Positions 15,258 through 22,718 of a DNA stretch of 64,000 nt are shown here, piece by piece; position 1 is the stretch's first letter; the number at the start of each line of letters is the position of its first letter. The stretch is from Candidatus Gastranaerophilales bacterium (GTDB taxonomy: Bacteria > Cyanobacteriota > Vampirovibrionia > Gastranaerophilales > Gastranaerophilaceae): positions 62,001 to 126,000 of the forward strand of contig CALUVL010000002.1 of assembly GCA_944324225.1 (NCBI GenBank), in the 5' to 3' direction. The notes under the pieces are model-generated. The model saw only the letters and a program-made list of their open reading frames with translations. It ran no database searches and was not told where the DNA came from. The position numbers and the translations under genes were made by a program.

Positions 15258-16121
15258 ATGCAGGTAAAATTAACCGATTTTGCGTATTTTCGTTGTAGGA
15301 AAAATTCAAAAATTCCTGCGACTAAAAACGGTTACCACGATGCCAGAATTTGTGATTTAGCTGAATTACAAAAGGATGGTTACAATATTGGCTTACCTAT
15401 GCGACCTAATAGTTTAATAGCTATTGATGTCGATGAAAAGAATGGTAAGACCGGTATTCAAGATTTAGAATGCCTTGAAAAACAGTATGGGAAACTTCCG
15501 CCTACCTTAAAGCAGCAATCTTGCAATAACGGTGGATATCATCTCATATTTAGTGATGAAGGAATTATAAAACCCAGAGGTAATCTAGGCAACAGTATTG
15601 ATATCCGTTGGAACGGCTATATTTTGTGTGAACCAAGTGTCATTAACGGTAATCATTACAAGTTTCTTGAGGGGATTGATGAAGCTCGAAAATTTGTTAC
15701 AATAGCACGATTACCTTATGAATGGATAAAATTGATAAATCAAGATTGTTCATCAGAGCAGAAATCAAGCTGCGTTTATCAAAATTTTGCAAATGGGTGC
15801 AAACCGTCTATTATTCAATACTGTGATTTAAAGAAAGTGTTTGATAATTGTCGCTTTTTACAGTATTGCGTACGGGAAAGCTGTTATCTTAGTGAACCGC
15901 AGTGGTTTTCCATGATATCTATTTTAGCTCCATTAAAAGGTGGCGAACAGATAATTCATAAATTATCTGCTCCATACCCGAACTATTCTTTCAAAGAAAC
16001 AGAATTAAAAATACAGCGAGCTAAAAAATTTGGCAAACCTCAATCCTGTCGTTATATATCTGCAAATTTTTCAGAAATATGTGGCGATTGTCAATCTAGT
16101 AATAAGAAAAGGAGAAATTAA
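15258..16121 (+). CDS. Primase-polymerase (archaeo-eukaryotic primase, prim-pol type)
   Basis: This starts replication of the element by primer synthesis. It has 287 residues. The prim-pol domain (1-150) has the catalytic acids D57 and D59 in AIDVDEK, H95 in GGYHLIF and D115 in SIDIRWNGYILCEPS. The C-terminal part (about 195-280) has the pattern CxFLQYC...LSEPQWF...GGEQIIHKLS and ends in CGDC, resembling the cysteine-containing C-terminal module of satellite and plasmid primases. AGGAGG precedes the ATG but can be sequestered by the leader. The helicase gene starts directly after the stop. Confidence 0.85.
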   Translation: MQVKLTDFAYFRCRKNSKIPATKNGYHDARICDLAELQKDGYNIGLPMRPNSLIAIDVDEKNGKTGIQDLECLEKQYGKLPPTLKQQSCNNGGYHLIFSDEGIIKPRGNLGNSIDIRWNGYILCEPSVINGNHYKFLEGIDEARKFVTIARLPYEWIKLINQDCSSEQKSSCVYQNFANGCKPSIIQYCDLKKVFDNCRFLQYCVRESCYLSEPQWFSMISILAPLKGGEQIIHKLSAPYPNYSFKETELKIQRAKKFGKPQSCRYISANFSEICGDCQSSNKKRRN

Positions 16122-16122
16122 A

Positions 16123-18009
16123 ATGGCAATAAAAGAAAAAATAGTTAATACACCGTTAGAACTTGGAACACTAACATTGGATGAATTCTTGGATATGAAA
16201 GCTTTAGATTATAAAGATACAAGTTTTATAAATCAGCAGAAAATAAAATATGATGAAAGTCTAAAAATTAAAGGAAATTTAAATCGACTTATGCAAGTAA
16301 AAGATTATATTGCACGAGTAGAGATTAGAATTCCCGGAGAAGATGACGTTACACCTGAAAAATCAAGATTAATCACAGTAAGGCCTAAACTTGCCGCAAC
16401 TGTTAAAAATCCGTATGCAATATACAAATGTTCAAATAACCGAACAACAGATAAGGATTGCGAACCTAATTATGAAGTTGAGTTAGAAGAGGCAATGAGT
16501 AACCGAAATTTCATTCTGAAAATTGATTTCAACGATATTTCTAATGATAGATTATTTAAATCTAAAATTAAAACATTATCAGCATTTTCGTACTATGAAA
16601 TTGAAGAATTTATTGCTAACTTTATAACAAAAAATAATCCGAAAACCGTTACTGAATATACAAATTGCGGAAGAATTAATATATTCGGTAATATGGATTG
16701 GATTTGGTCAAACGCAGCATATGTCGGTGGTAAGCTGTATAATGCAGATGAAAATGGCAATATATGTATTGGTAACAATAAATATATTAGGGTTTCAAAA
16801 TCTTCTAGAAGATTATTACCTGTATTTGTTCCAAGCTCAACACCTATTGAACTGGTTATAACAGATTTGTTTAATAATATTTCTGAGAGTTGGAATGGGG
16901 CTCTTGAATCGTTTTTAGCTTTTTCTTTTATGGCAATGTCCCCTTACTGTAGTGAATTTTGGAAAAAAGAAGGATTTGGCTCTGTTGCATTTATAGGTGA
17001 TACAGAGGCAGGGAAATCTGAAATCACAGCTTTGGGATTGGCTTTATTCGGCTATGACAAGTTCTTTATGGGCACAACCCGTAATACACTTGTCGGTGTC
17101 GAACAAAAGATGCATACAGTAAATTGTATTCCTGTCATTATTGACGATATAAGTAAATTAAAACTTAGTGGCGAGTGCTTTTCAGATGAATTAAAACGTC
17201 TTATGACAGGTGGTATAAGAGAGAAAGGATTAACAGGTCAAGAGTCCGGTGCATTACCTCCATGTTGCCCGTTCGGTTTTAGTTCAAATTATTTACCAAC
17301 TGAAAAACCCGAAATAATGAACAGAATACTCTATCTTGATACGGAAAATGTTAAATTTAACCCTGCAAAATTTAATTATTTCAATGGCAAAGGTGTTCAA
17401 GAATTATCCTGTATTCTACCGCACATTTTAGATATTGGCTTTGAAAAAATTGAGCAAATTCATACTGCTATCAAAAAATTACTTTTAGAAAAATACGTTG
17501 GTATATCTGATAGAATGGTAAGTCAAATAGCCATAGCTTTGACAGGAATTGAGGTATTTAAAATTATTTCTAAAGGCAGAATAAATGTACCTCTGGATAA
17601 ATTAAATGAATATATTCTAACTTGTATGAAAAGGTTTAAAGATACTCAAAGGCCACTGGATAAGTTGCTTGATGTTATGCCGATATTGATATGGGAAAGA
17701 CGAATTCAGGAAGGCTTACAATATAAGCTTGACTCGGATAATCTAACCATACTTACACTTAATAAAACTGCAATATGTCATGCATATAACAGATATTACG
17801 CAAGCGATTCAAGTAAATATATTGATTCTCGGCAAATAAAAAATATAGATACAGAAACTTATAAAATTTTGAAGTTTAATAAAACTCAAGATTTTAACGG
17901 TAAAAAATATCACAGTATTGTAATTGATATATCAAAACATCCTTCCTGTGAGGATATTTTGGCAAACCATCAAAAAATTGTTCAATTCTGTGATAAGAAT
18001 ACTTGGTAA
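16123..18009 (+). CDS. AAA+ replicative helicase (D5/DUF927-like)
   Basis: It is the probable replicative helicase of the element. In 628 residues it has an N-terminal region with no clear motif (1-230), Walker A GDTEAGKSE (292-300), Walker B PVIIDD (337-342) and a sensor-like FSSN (386-389). C-terminal helices follow. A frame open from 16030 would add 31 residues, but ATG at 16123 has AAAGGAG 8-9 bases upstream and follows the prim-pol stop by one base. Fusion or adjacency of prim-pol and such helicases is typical of phage satellites and integrative plasmids. Confidence 0.78.
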   Translation: MAIKEKIVNTPLELGTLTLDEFLDMKALDYKDTSFINQQKIKYDESLKIKGNLNRLMQVKDYIARVEIRIPGEDDVTPEKSRLITVRPKLAATVKNPYAIYKCSNNRTTDKDCEPNYEVELEEAMSNRNFILKIDFNDISNDRLFKSKIKTLSAFSYYEIEEFIANFITKNNPKTVTEYTNCGRINIFGNMDWIWSNAAYVGGKLYNADENGNICIGNNKYIRVSKSSRRLLPVFVPSSTPIELVITDLFNNISESWNGALESFLAFSFMAMSPYCSEFWKKEGFGSVAFIGDTEAGKSEITALGLALFGYDKFFMGTTRNTLVGVEQKMHTVNCIPVIIDDISKLKLSGECFSDELKRLMTGGIREKGLTGQESGALPPCCPFGFSSNYLPTEKPEIMNRILYLDTENVKFNPAKFNYFNGKGVQELSCILPHILDIGFEKIEQIHTAIKKLLLEKYVGISDRMVSQIAIALTGIEVFKIISKGRINVPLDKLNEYILTCMKRFKDTQRPLDKLLDVMPILIWERRIQEGLQYKLDSDNLTILTLNKTAICHAYNRYYASDSSKYIDSRQIKNIDTETYKILKFNKTQDFNGKKYHSIVIDISKHPSCEDILANHQKIVQFCDKNTW

Positions 18010-18132
18010 TAATACAGAAATAAAATTTAGAGGGGTTTTATTACCCCTCTAATTGAACCAACACAATACTTACAGGTACTTTAGTAATAAAGTAATAAAT
18101 TTTTTAAAAACAATATAAAAAGGAGAAAATCA

Positions 18133-18312
18133 ATGGGTTACGAAATACTCAACACAAAAGAAGTGGCAAAACTACTCAAAGCCGATATAAGAACAATTCA
18201 AAGAAATGCTGATGCTGGTAAATATCCTAAAGGTGTATGCGGTAAACATGGCAGGCACTGGTTATTTAATAGAATTAAGCTTATGGAGTATATATTCAAT
18301 GAGTGTGTATAA
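18133..18312 (+). CDS. Excisionase-like helix-turn-helix protein (59 aa)
   Basis: It starts at ATG 18133 after AAAAAGGAG and reads MGYEILNTKEVAKLLKADI, then RTIQRNADAGKYPKG and RHWLFNRIKLMEYI. This is the small winged helix-turn-helix pattern of excisionase/AlpA-type proteins, with a basic recognition helix and the aromatic wing. It lies directly before the integrase and overlaps its start by 14 bases, so the two are probably coupled. It would steer the integrase towards excision and may regulate it. Confidence 0.8.
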   Translation: MGYEILNTKEVAKLLKADIRTIQRNADAGKYPKGVCGKHGRHWLFNRIKLMEYIFNECV

Positions 18313-19291
18313 AGATAAGAGGACAAACAGTTGGTGCTATAAATTCATATATAAGGGAGTACAATATCACCGCTGTTTCAAAGGAGCAACAAAAGATGAA
18401 GTAATAGGATTTGAGAGTATCGCAAAATCAGAATTGCGTAAATCAAATTATGATATAGCTTCTGACAATCACAACTACACCCTATCTCAAATTATTGCCG
18501 AATATAAGGAATTTAGAGCCAATAATTATGCAAGACCTGAAGAATTTGACTATGTTATTGATAAATTCTACTCCCTGATAGGCAATAAAATAGCCGAACA
18601 AATTACTCTTGCCGACCTTGAAAAATATAGGTCATATCGGAAAGGAAAGGTTAAAAATTCAACAATAAACAGAGAAATGGATAATATAAAGCGAGTGTTT
18701 TCACTCGCTTTTGAAAATAAAAGAATCAGGTTTAATCCCTGTTCTGAATTAAAAAATCTAAAAATTGAAAATCCAAATAAACGATTTTTAACAAAAGAAG
18801 AGGAGAAAAAGTTGTTAAAAGTTGCAAATCCTACTATGCGGGTAATGATTATACTTGCACTAAACACAGGAATGAGAGTTGGTGAAATTCTTAATCTTAA
18901 ATGGGAACACGTATTTTTCAAGTTAAACTATCTCGTTGCATTAAATCCTAAAAATGGCAAACCTCGAAAAATACTTCTGAATAAAACTTTAAAATCAGAA
19001 TTGGAGAAATTGCCAAGAATAAGCGAATATGTTTTTTCAAATCCAACAACAAAAACAAAATATAAAAACATAAAAAAGACATTTTCAAGAACAGTAGCAA
19101 GAGCCGGCATTCCACATATAACATTTCATGAGTTAAGACATACAACAGCTTCAAGATTAAACGAAAAAGGTGTAGATATACTTACAATTAAAGAAATACT
19201 CGACCACGCAGATTTAAAAACGACACAACAATATACACATACTCCAAGAAAGAATATTTTAGACGCAGTAAACATTCTTGAGACATACTAA
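18299..19291 (+). CDS. int: Tyrosine-recombinase integrase of the island
   Basis: It catalyses integration and excision at the tRNA-Pro att sites. The 330-residue protein has an N-terminal AP2-like arm-binding part (1-50), a SAM-like core-binding domain (about 58-145) and a catalytic domain with R193 (NTGMRVGEI), H277-x-x-R280 (HELRHT), H303 (LDHAD) and Y312 (QQYTHT). ATG at 18299 is preferred over the longer frame from 18206 because it gives the normal N-terminus and has GGAG upstream inside the excisionase gene. It ends 109 bases from the tRNA. Confidence 0.92.
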   Translation: MSVYKDKRTNSWCYKFIYKGVQYHRCFKGATKDEVIGFESIAKSELRKSNYDIASDNHNYTLSQIIAEYKEFRANNYARPEEFDYVIDKFYSLIGNKIAEQITLADLEKYRSYRKGKVKNSTINREMDNIKRVFSLAFENKRIRFNPCSELKNLKIENPNKRFLTKEEEKKLLKVANPTMRVMIILALNTGMRVGEILNLKWEHVFFKLNYLVALNPKNGKPRKILLNKTLKSELEKLPRISEYVFSNPTTKTKYKNIKKTFSRTVARAGIPHITFHELRHTTASRLNEKGVDILTIKEILDHADLKTTQQYTHTPRKNILDAVNILETY

Positions 19292-19317
19292 TGTACTATA
19301 ACGTATTTTAATCAGAC

Positions 19318-19340
19318 CAGTCGAAAATCAGTCGCAAAAT
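19318..19340. repeat. Right arm-type site, tandem CAGTCG motif
   Basis: Identical to 2953-2975, same orientation, 60 bp inside attR and 27 bases after the integrase stop. Two CAGTCG motifs 11 bases apart are consistent with integrase arm binding. Confidence 0.6.
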
Positions 19341-19362
19341 AGAATTTAAACATAAAATAAAA

Positions 19363-19383
19363 GCTTTAGAAAATCTCTAAAGC
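19363..19383. terminator. Bidirectional terminator between int and tRNA-Pro
   Basis: GCTTTAGA, loop AAATC, TCTAAAGC. On the plus strand CTTTATTT follows; on the minus strand TTTTATTTTA follows. It can stop the integrase transcript and, from the other side, the tRNA-Pro transcript. Confidence 0.7.
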
Positions 19384-19396
19384 CTTTATTTATAAA

Positions 19397-19473
19397 TGGT
19401 CGGGATGACAGGATTTGAACCTGCGACCCCCTCGTCCCAAGCGAGGTACGCTACCAAGCTGCGCTACATCCCG
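19397..19473 (-). tRNA. tRNA-Pro (TGG)
   Basis: On the minus strand the gene has acceptor CGGGATG pairing with CATCCCG, anticodon loop CTTGGGA (anticodon TGG), T arm GGTTCAAATCC, discriminator A at 19400 and encoded CCA at 19397-19399. It is the integration site of the island: its 3' half (19400-19441) is duplicated at 2789-2830. The CCA lies outside the repeated part and is therefore supplied by the element; the old 3' flank at attL lacks it. Confidence 0.93.
19400..19441. repeat. attR: 42-bp core shared with attL
   Basis: Identical to 2789-2830. It covers the tRNA-Pro 3' half from the anticodon loop to the discriminator, so integration keeps the tRNA functional. Confidence 0.92.
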
Positions 19474-19872
19474 ATAATGTAATATGAAATTTTCAATTTG
19501 TTTTGTAGGTTTTTGGAGTGACTCTAACAAACCTTTCACAAAAAGATTGAATATTATTTTGTGAAACAGAGTGCTACATACCTATATAAAATTGTCAATA
19601 GTCACTTACACGTTCAAATTTATTCTAGGTCAAACATTTCTCTAAGTCAATATTATTTTTAATTATTCCTTGACGTTCAGTTACGTTTATTGTGAGTTAA
19701 CCAGGCAAGTGCCCCTGGTCGGATTATATAATTACTAAATATTAATCATCCTGAGAGCTTCGCCTATACATGCGAAGCTCTCAGGATGATTATTGGGGAG
19801 ATCAATGGATAATTACGCCCATACATTATGTTGATTTTGGCGCCTATTCCAAATAATTTATTGCTCAATTTT
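19474..19872. other. Non-coding stretch between tRNA-Pro and rubredoxin
   Basis: No gene was found; the open frame at 19764-19976 on the minus strand is a shadow of rubredoxin. A TTGACA on the minus strand (19598-19593) may be the -35 of tRNA-Pro, without a clear -10. A hairpin ACCAGG/CCTGGT lies at 19700-19719 and a long palindrome at 19743-19792. Confidence 0.5.
19743..19792. repeat. Perfect 21-bp inverted repeat, REP-like
   Basis: The arms 19743-19763 and 19772-19792 are perfectly complementary, with an 8-base loop CTATACAT. The arm contains ATCATCCTGAGAGCTTCGC. A related GCTTCGCGCAGGATGAC occurs at 49787-49804, so this looks like a member of a short interspersed palindromic repeat family. 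There is no T run, so a terminator role is less likely. Confidence 0.65.
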
Positions 19873-20013
19873 TTACACTTGTTTAACTTCTTCAAATTCA
19901 GACTTTTCCGCCCCGCAAATGGGGCAAACCCAGTCTTCAGACAAATCTGTAAACTTTTTGCCTTCTTTATCTTCATCGTATATATAGCCGCATAATTTGC
20001 AAATATATTTCAT
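19873..20013 (-). CDS. Rubredoxin (46 aa)
   Basis: A small iron protein for one-electron transfer in the cytoplasm. The protein starts [18 protein letters not shown] and contains the two iron-binding loops C5-x2-C8-G and C30-P-x-C33-G, with the conserved W28 before the second. A length of 46 is slightly shorter than usual (52-54). An exemplary AAAAGGAGG site lies nine bases before the ATG. No partner oxidoreductase is adjacent. In anaerobes rubredoxins often serve oxygen or superoxide detoxification. Confidence 0.93.
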   Translation of the reverse strand: MKYICKLCGYIYDEDKEGKKFTDLSEDWVCPICGAEKSEFEEVKQV

Positions 20014-20049
20014 TTTATTAACCTCCTTTTCTAATATTGTAATCTATGG

Positions 20050-20058
20050 TATTATAAT
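20050..20058 (+). promoter_or_regulatory. Extended -10 directly before the thioesterase gene
   Basis: TGGTATTATAAT gives either TATTAT (20050-20055, preceded by TGG) seven bases before the ATG or TATAAT (20053-20058) four bases before it. No ribosome binding site is present, so the mRNA should be leaderless or nearly so. Confidence 0.45.
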
Positions 20059-20062
20059 TCCT

Positions 20063-20494
20063 ATGGGAACGATTAATTATTTAACACAAAAAGTTTATTA
20101 TTCTGATACAGATGCTTACGGGGTTGTATGGCATGGAGCATATCTCAGATGGCTTGAAATGGGGCGGGTGCAATGGTGTGAAATGACCGGTCATAACCTT
20201 GTTGAATTGGAAAATCAGGATATTGTTTTGCCTGTAGTTAACCTCAATGTTCGTTATAAATCTTCTGCAAGACTTAATGATAATTTGATTATAGAAACCT
20301 CTGTATCTAAATTCAACGGACTTTCGGTGATATTCCATCAGACTATTTGTGATGAAGAAACATTAAAAGTTTTTATTGAGGCTGATGTTGAAGTTGTTGC
20401 CATAAGTAAAGCGTCCGGAAAATTATACAGACGGATGCCTGACTCTCTTGCAGAAGTGTTTAAGAAGGAGGGTAAATGCCTGCTTCCCGCTTAA
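20063..20494 (+). CDS. Acyl-CoA thioesterase, YbgC/4-hydroxybenzoyl-CoA family
   Basis: A hot-dog-fold thioesterase of 143 residues, normal for YbgC-like enzymes. The N-terminus carries the catalytic pattern VYYSDTDAYGVVWHGAYLRWLE (aspartate in DTDAYG and the long helix after it), followed by VRYKSSARLNDNLII. It would hydrolyse short or aromatic acyl thioesters. The ATG at 20063 lies at the expected transcription start. The gene overlaps the pseudouridine synthase by 19 bases and starts a three-gene operon. Confidence 0.88.
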   Translation: MGTINYLTQKVYYSDTDAYGVVWHGAYLRWLEMGRVQWCEMTGHNLVELENQDIVLPVVNLNVRYKSSARLNDNLIIETSVSKFNGLSVIFHQTICDEETLKVFIEADVEVVAISKASGKLYRRMPDSLAEVFKKEGKCLLPA

Positions 20495-21210
20495 ATAAGT
20501 TTATTGCATCCTCCGGTATTTGTTCTCGCCGTAAGGCTGATGAGCTTATTGAAAGCGGTGTAGTTTTTGTAAACGGCAAAAAGGTTACAGAGCTGGGTTT
20601 TCTTGTGCAGGATAAGGATAAAGTTGTTGTTAATCAGAAACTTATAAAACCTGTAAAACATGAATATTACAGATTTTATAAACCTGCAGGATATATAACA
20701 ACTGCTGATGATGAAAAGGGACGAAAAACGATTTATGACATCTTGCCCGAAAATTTGAATCATTTAAAGCCTGTCGGTCGTCTGGATAAAGATTCTACAG
20801 GTCTTTTGATATTAACAAACGATGGTGATTTGATAAATCAGCTTACACACCCTTCTATAAAAATTCCGAAAGTTTATCTTGTGTCGGTTGACTCTGTTGT
20901 ACATCCGCATGAGTTGGAGCAGATGGCTGCCGGAATAGAGATTGAGCCTGGCAAGAAGGCCTATGCGGATATAACTGTTTTGGAGGCGGATAAAAAACAT
21001 ACTTATATGCAAATAACCCTTTATCAGGGAATGAACAGGCAAATAAGAAAAATGTTTGAATATTTCGGGCATGAGGTTAAAACATTAAAAAGAATACAAC
21101 ACGGAGTTATTACTCTTGAAGGCTTAAAGCGTGGAGAAGTTAAGGCGATTAAGCCGAAGCAGATTAAAGAGTTGAAAAATTTTTTAAGTAAGGTGAATGC
21201 AAATGATTAA
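20476..21210 (+). CDS. rRNA pseudouridine synthase, RsuA/RluB family
   Basis: It converts a uridine in rRNA to pseudouridine. An N-terminal S4 RNA-binding domain (about 3-60, RLNKFIASSGICSRRKADELI) is followed by the catalytic domain with VGRLDKDSTGLLILTNDG, including the essential aspartate in GRLD. Further family blocks are KVYLV and GMNRQIRKMFEYFGHEVKTLKRI. Its 244 residues fit RluB-like enzymes. AGGAGG lies four bases before the ATG, inside the thioesterase gene. The site modified cannot be told from sequence alone. Confidence 0.92.
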   Translation: MPASRLNKFIASSGICSRRKADELIESGVVFVNGKKVTELGFLVQDKDKVVVNQKLIKPVKHEYYRFYKPAGYITTADDEKGRKTIYDILPENLNHLKPVGRLDKDSTGLLILTNDGDLINQLTHPSIKIPKVYLVSVDSVVHPHELEQMAAGIEIEPGKKAYADITVLEADKKHTYMQITLYQGMNRQIRKMFEYFGHEVKTLKRIQHGVITLEGLKRGEVKAIKPKQIKELKNFLSKVNAND

Positions 21211-21853
21211 GGTCGCTATTACAGGCAATATTGCAGCAGGCAAGTCAACAGTAGAAAAAATATTAACATCCTGGGGCTATTCGGCTTTGAATACGGATGA
21301 TGTAACTCATGATCTTCTGGCTGGTCAAAAAACTCTGCCGGAGTTTAAAGGTGGCGAATTCCTTGATGTTAAAGCCGAAGTTATGAAAGCTTTCAAGGGC
21401 TATGATATTTGGGATTCAAATGGAAACATCTCAAGACAAAAGCTTGGCAAAATTGTCTTCCATGATCAAAAAATGCTTAAAAAATTAGAGGCTATTCTTC
21501 ACCCGCTTGTAAGACTTAAAATTTATGAATTTTTTGAAGAACACAAAAATGAAACTGTTGTTTTTGTGTCAGTTCCACAGCTTTATGAAGCAGAAATGCA
21601 GTATATGTTTGATAAAGTTATTCTTGTATTTTCGGAAGATAAATATCGTTATAGACGTCTACTGAAACGTGACGGTTACACTGAAGAATATGCTTCAACA
21701 AGAATAAGTGCACAGATGTCACAGGTTGATAAACTTCTTTTATGTGATGATTGTATTGAAAATGATGGGACAATAAGCGATTTAAAAGTTAGAATTACAT
21801 ATCTTTTGAGTGAATATAAGCGTCTGGATCCTAAACGGGGACGAATACTCTGA
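21197..21853 (+). CDS. coaE: Dephospho-CoA kinase
   Basis: It catalyses the last step of coenzyme A synthesis, phosphorylating the 3' hydroxyl of dephospho-CoA. The P-loop is GNIAAGKST (about 10-18), followed by the NTDDVTHDL block that binds dephospho-CoA and HPLVRLKIYEF. 218 residues is typical. Two ATGs two codons apart (21197 and 21203) are possible behind AAGGTG. It overlaps the pseudouridine synthase end by 14 bases and the opposite-strand gene end by 23. Confidence 0.93.
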   Translation: MQMIKVAITGNIAAGKSTVEKILTSWGYSALNTDDVTHDLLAGQKTLPEFKGGEFLDVKAEVMKAFKGYDIWDSNGNISRQKLGKIVFHDQKMLKKLEAILHPLVRLKIYEFFEEHKNETVVFVSVPQLYEAEMQYMFDKVILVFSEDKYRYRRLLKRDGYTEEYASTRISAQMSQVDKLLLCDDCIENDGTISDLKVRITYLLSEYKRLDPKRGRIL

Positions 21854-22640
21854 CATTATCTGATTCTTTGATATTATTATTCACAAAAAAGCTAATAGCA
21901 TTTCCGTTACCGTCTGTTGTTTCTACATGTCCATATCGTCTGTTATAGTTGCAATCCCCTGGAGCATAGCAAATTATACATCCGGCCGGAAGTTTGTCTA
22001 AATCCTCTGATTTAATTTTTACTTCCTTAAAGTTGTTATTGTTGCTTAGTATAGAAGGCATTTGATCTGCATCGCCGGAGGTGTATGCTCCAAGTCCTGC
22101 TTTTTCGATACCTGTTTTTACTGCTCTTGCACAGTAGCCGTTCTGTGCATATTTTAACCCGTCAATGGTTTCTTCTGCTAATTTTTTGCCCTTTTCTTTA
22201 TTGTAAATTTTTTCTACTTCGGCAAGCGTCGTTGTTGTTTTGGGGGCAAAAGAATAATTTGATTTTGATGAAGTTCTTCTTGTTTTTGCAAGAGTGGAAA
22301 TATTAAAAGACGGCAGGTCAAACTTCATCGGCTGAATTACATAGTTAACCGGTGTAAAGCCATCAAGAGGCACATCCATTATATTAAGGTTCATAAAATT
22401 GCTGCTGTCAAAGCGGGTGCCTATTGTTTGCGGATAAAGTTCATTATAAATGTCTTCTTTGTATAGAGATTTTACATCAGGCCTCAAACCTGCAGACTGA
22501 GGGGTGAAGAATGAAAATAATGAAATGTTTGGCAATTGCGGCATCCCAAAATTCATCGGCATAGAAAAAATCTGCGGCATCGCAAATCCGCCAAGGTTTA
22601 ATCCGCAAAGGTTATTAAAATGTAAAAATTCAAATGCCAA
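21831..22640 (-). CDS. CHAP-like cysteine amidase/peptidase-domain protein
   Basis: This 269-residue protein has an N-terminal half rich in M, P, F and N without a clear signal peptide. Its C-terminal domain (about 135-269) shows a Cys in NGYCARAVKTGIEKAGLG, then DADQMPSIL, LPAGCIICY and a His in RYGHVETTDGNG. This Cys-His spacing fits a CHAP/NlpC-P60-like hydrolase fold that cleaves peptidoglycan peptides. How it leaves the cytoplasm is unclear. It converges on coaE. The family assignment is tentative. Confidence 0.6.
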   Translation of the reverse strand: MAFEFLHFNNLCGLNLGGFAMPQIFSMPMNFGMPQLPNISLFSFFTPQSAGLRPDVKSLYKEDIYNELYPQTIGTRFDSSNFMNLNIMDVPLDGFTPVNYVIQPMKFDLPSFNISTLAKTRRTSSKSNYSFAPKTTTTLAEVEKIYNKEKGKKLAEETIDGLKYAQNGYCARAVKTGIEKAGLGAYTSGDADQMPSILSNNNNFKEVKIKSEDLDKLPAGCIICYAPGDCNYNRRYGHVETTDGNGNAISFFVNNNIKESDNVRVFVPV

Positions 22641-22718
22641 AACAATTGTCCCCTTAATTTCCTCTTATTTATATAAAGTATTTTTAATGGGAAAAATTGC
22701 CTGTAATTTACAAAAATG

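Larger units (their letters stand above)
2789..19441. mobile_element. Integrated genomic island in tRNA-Pro (about 16.65 kb)
   Basis: The boundaries are 42-bp direct repeats derived from tRNA-Pro. Just inside each end is the same 23-base sequence with two CAGTCG motifs, probable arm sites for the integrase. The integrase gene ends 109 bases from the intact tRNA and is preceded by an excisionase-like gene, an AAA+ helicase and a prim-pol. Cargo includes a nuclease-HerA pair, a toxin-antitoxin pair and several unknown proteins. No virion, packaging, relaxase or conjugation genes were seen, so the element probably depends on a helper for transfer or behaves as an integrative plasmid. It looks even more A+T-rich than its flanks. 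Confidence 0.9.

Noticed and set aside
2789-19441. Classifying the island as a complete prophage or ICE
   Set aside because: No capsid, portal, terminase, tail, relaxase or secretion proteins are visible in any frame.
19764-19976. 70-codon minus-strand frame
   Set aside because: It is in another frame of the same strand as rubredoxin, which has perfect iron-binding motifs and a ribosome site.
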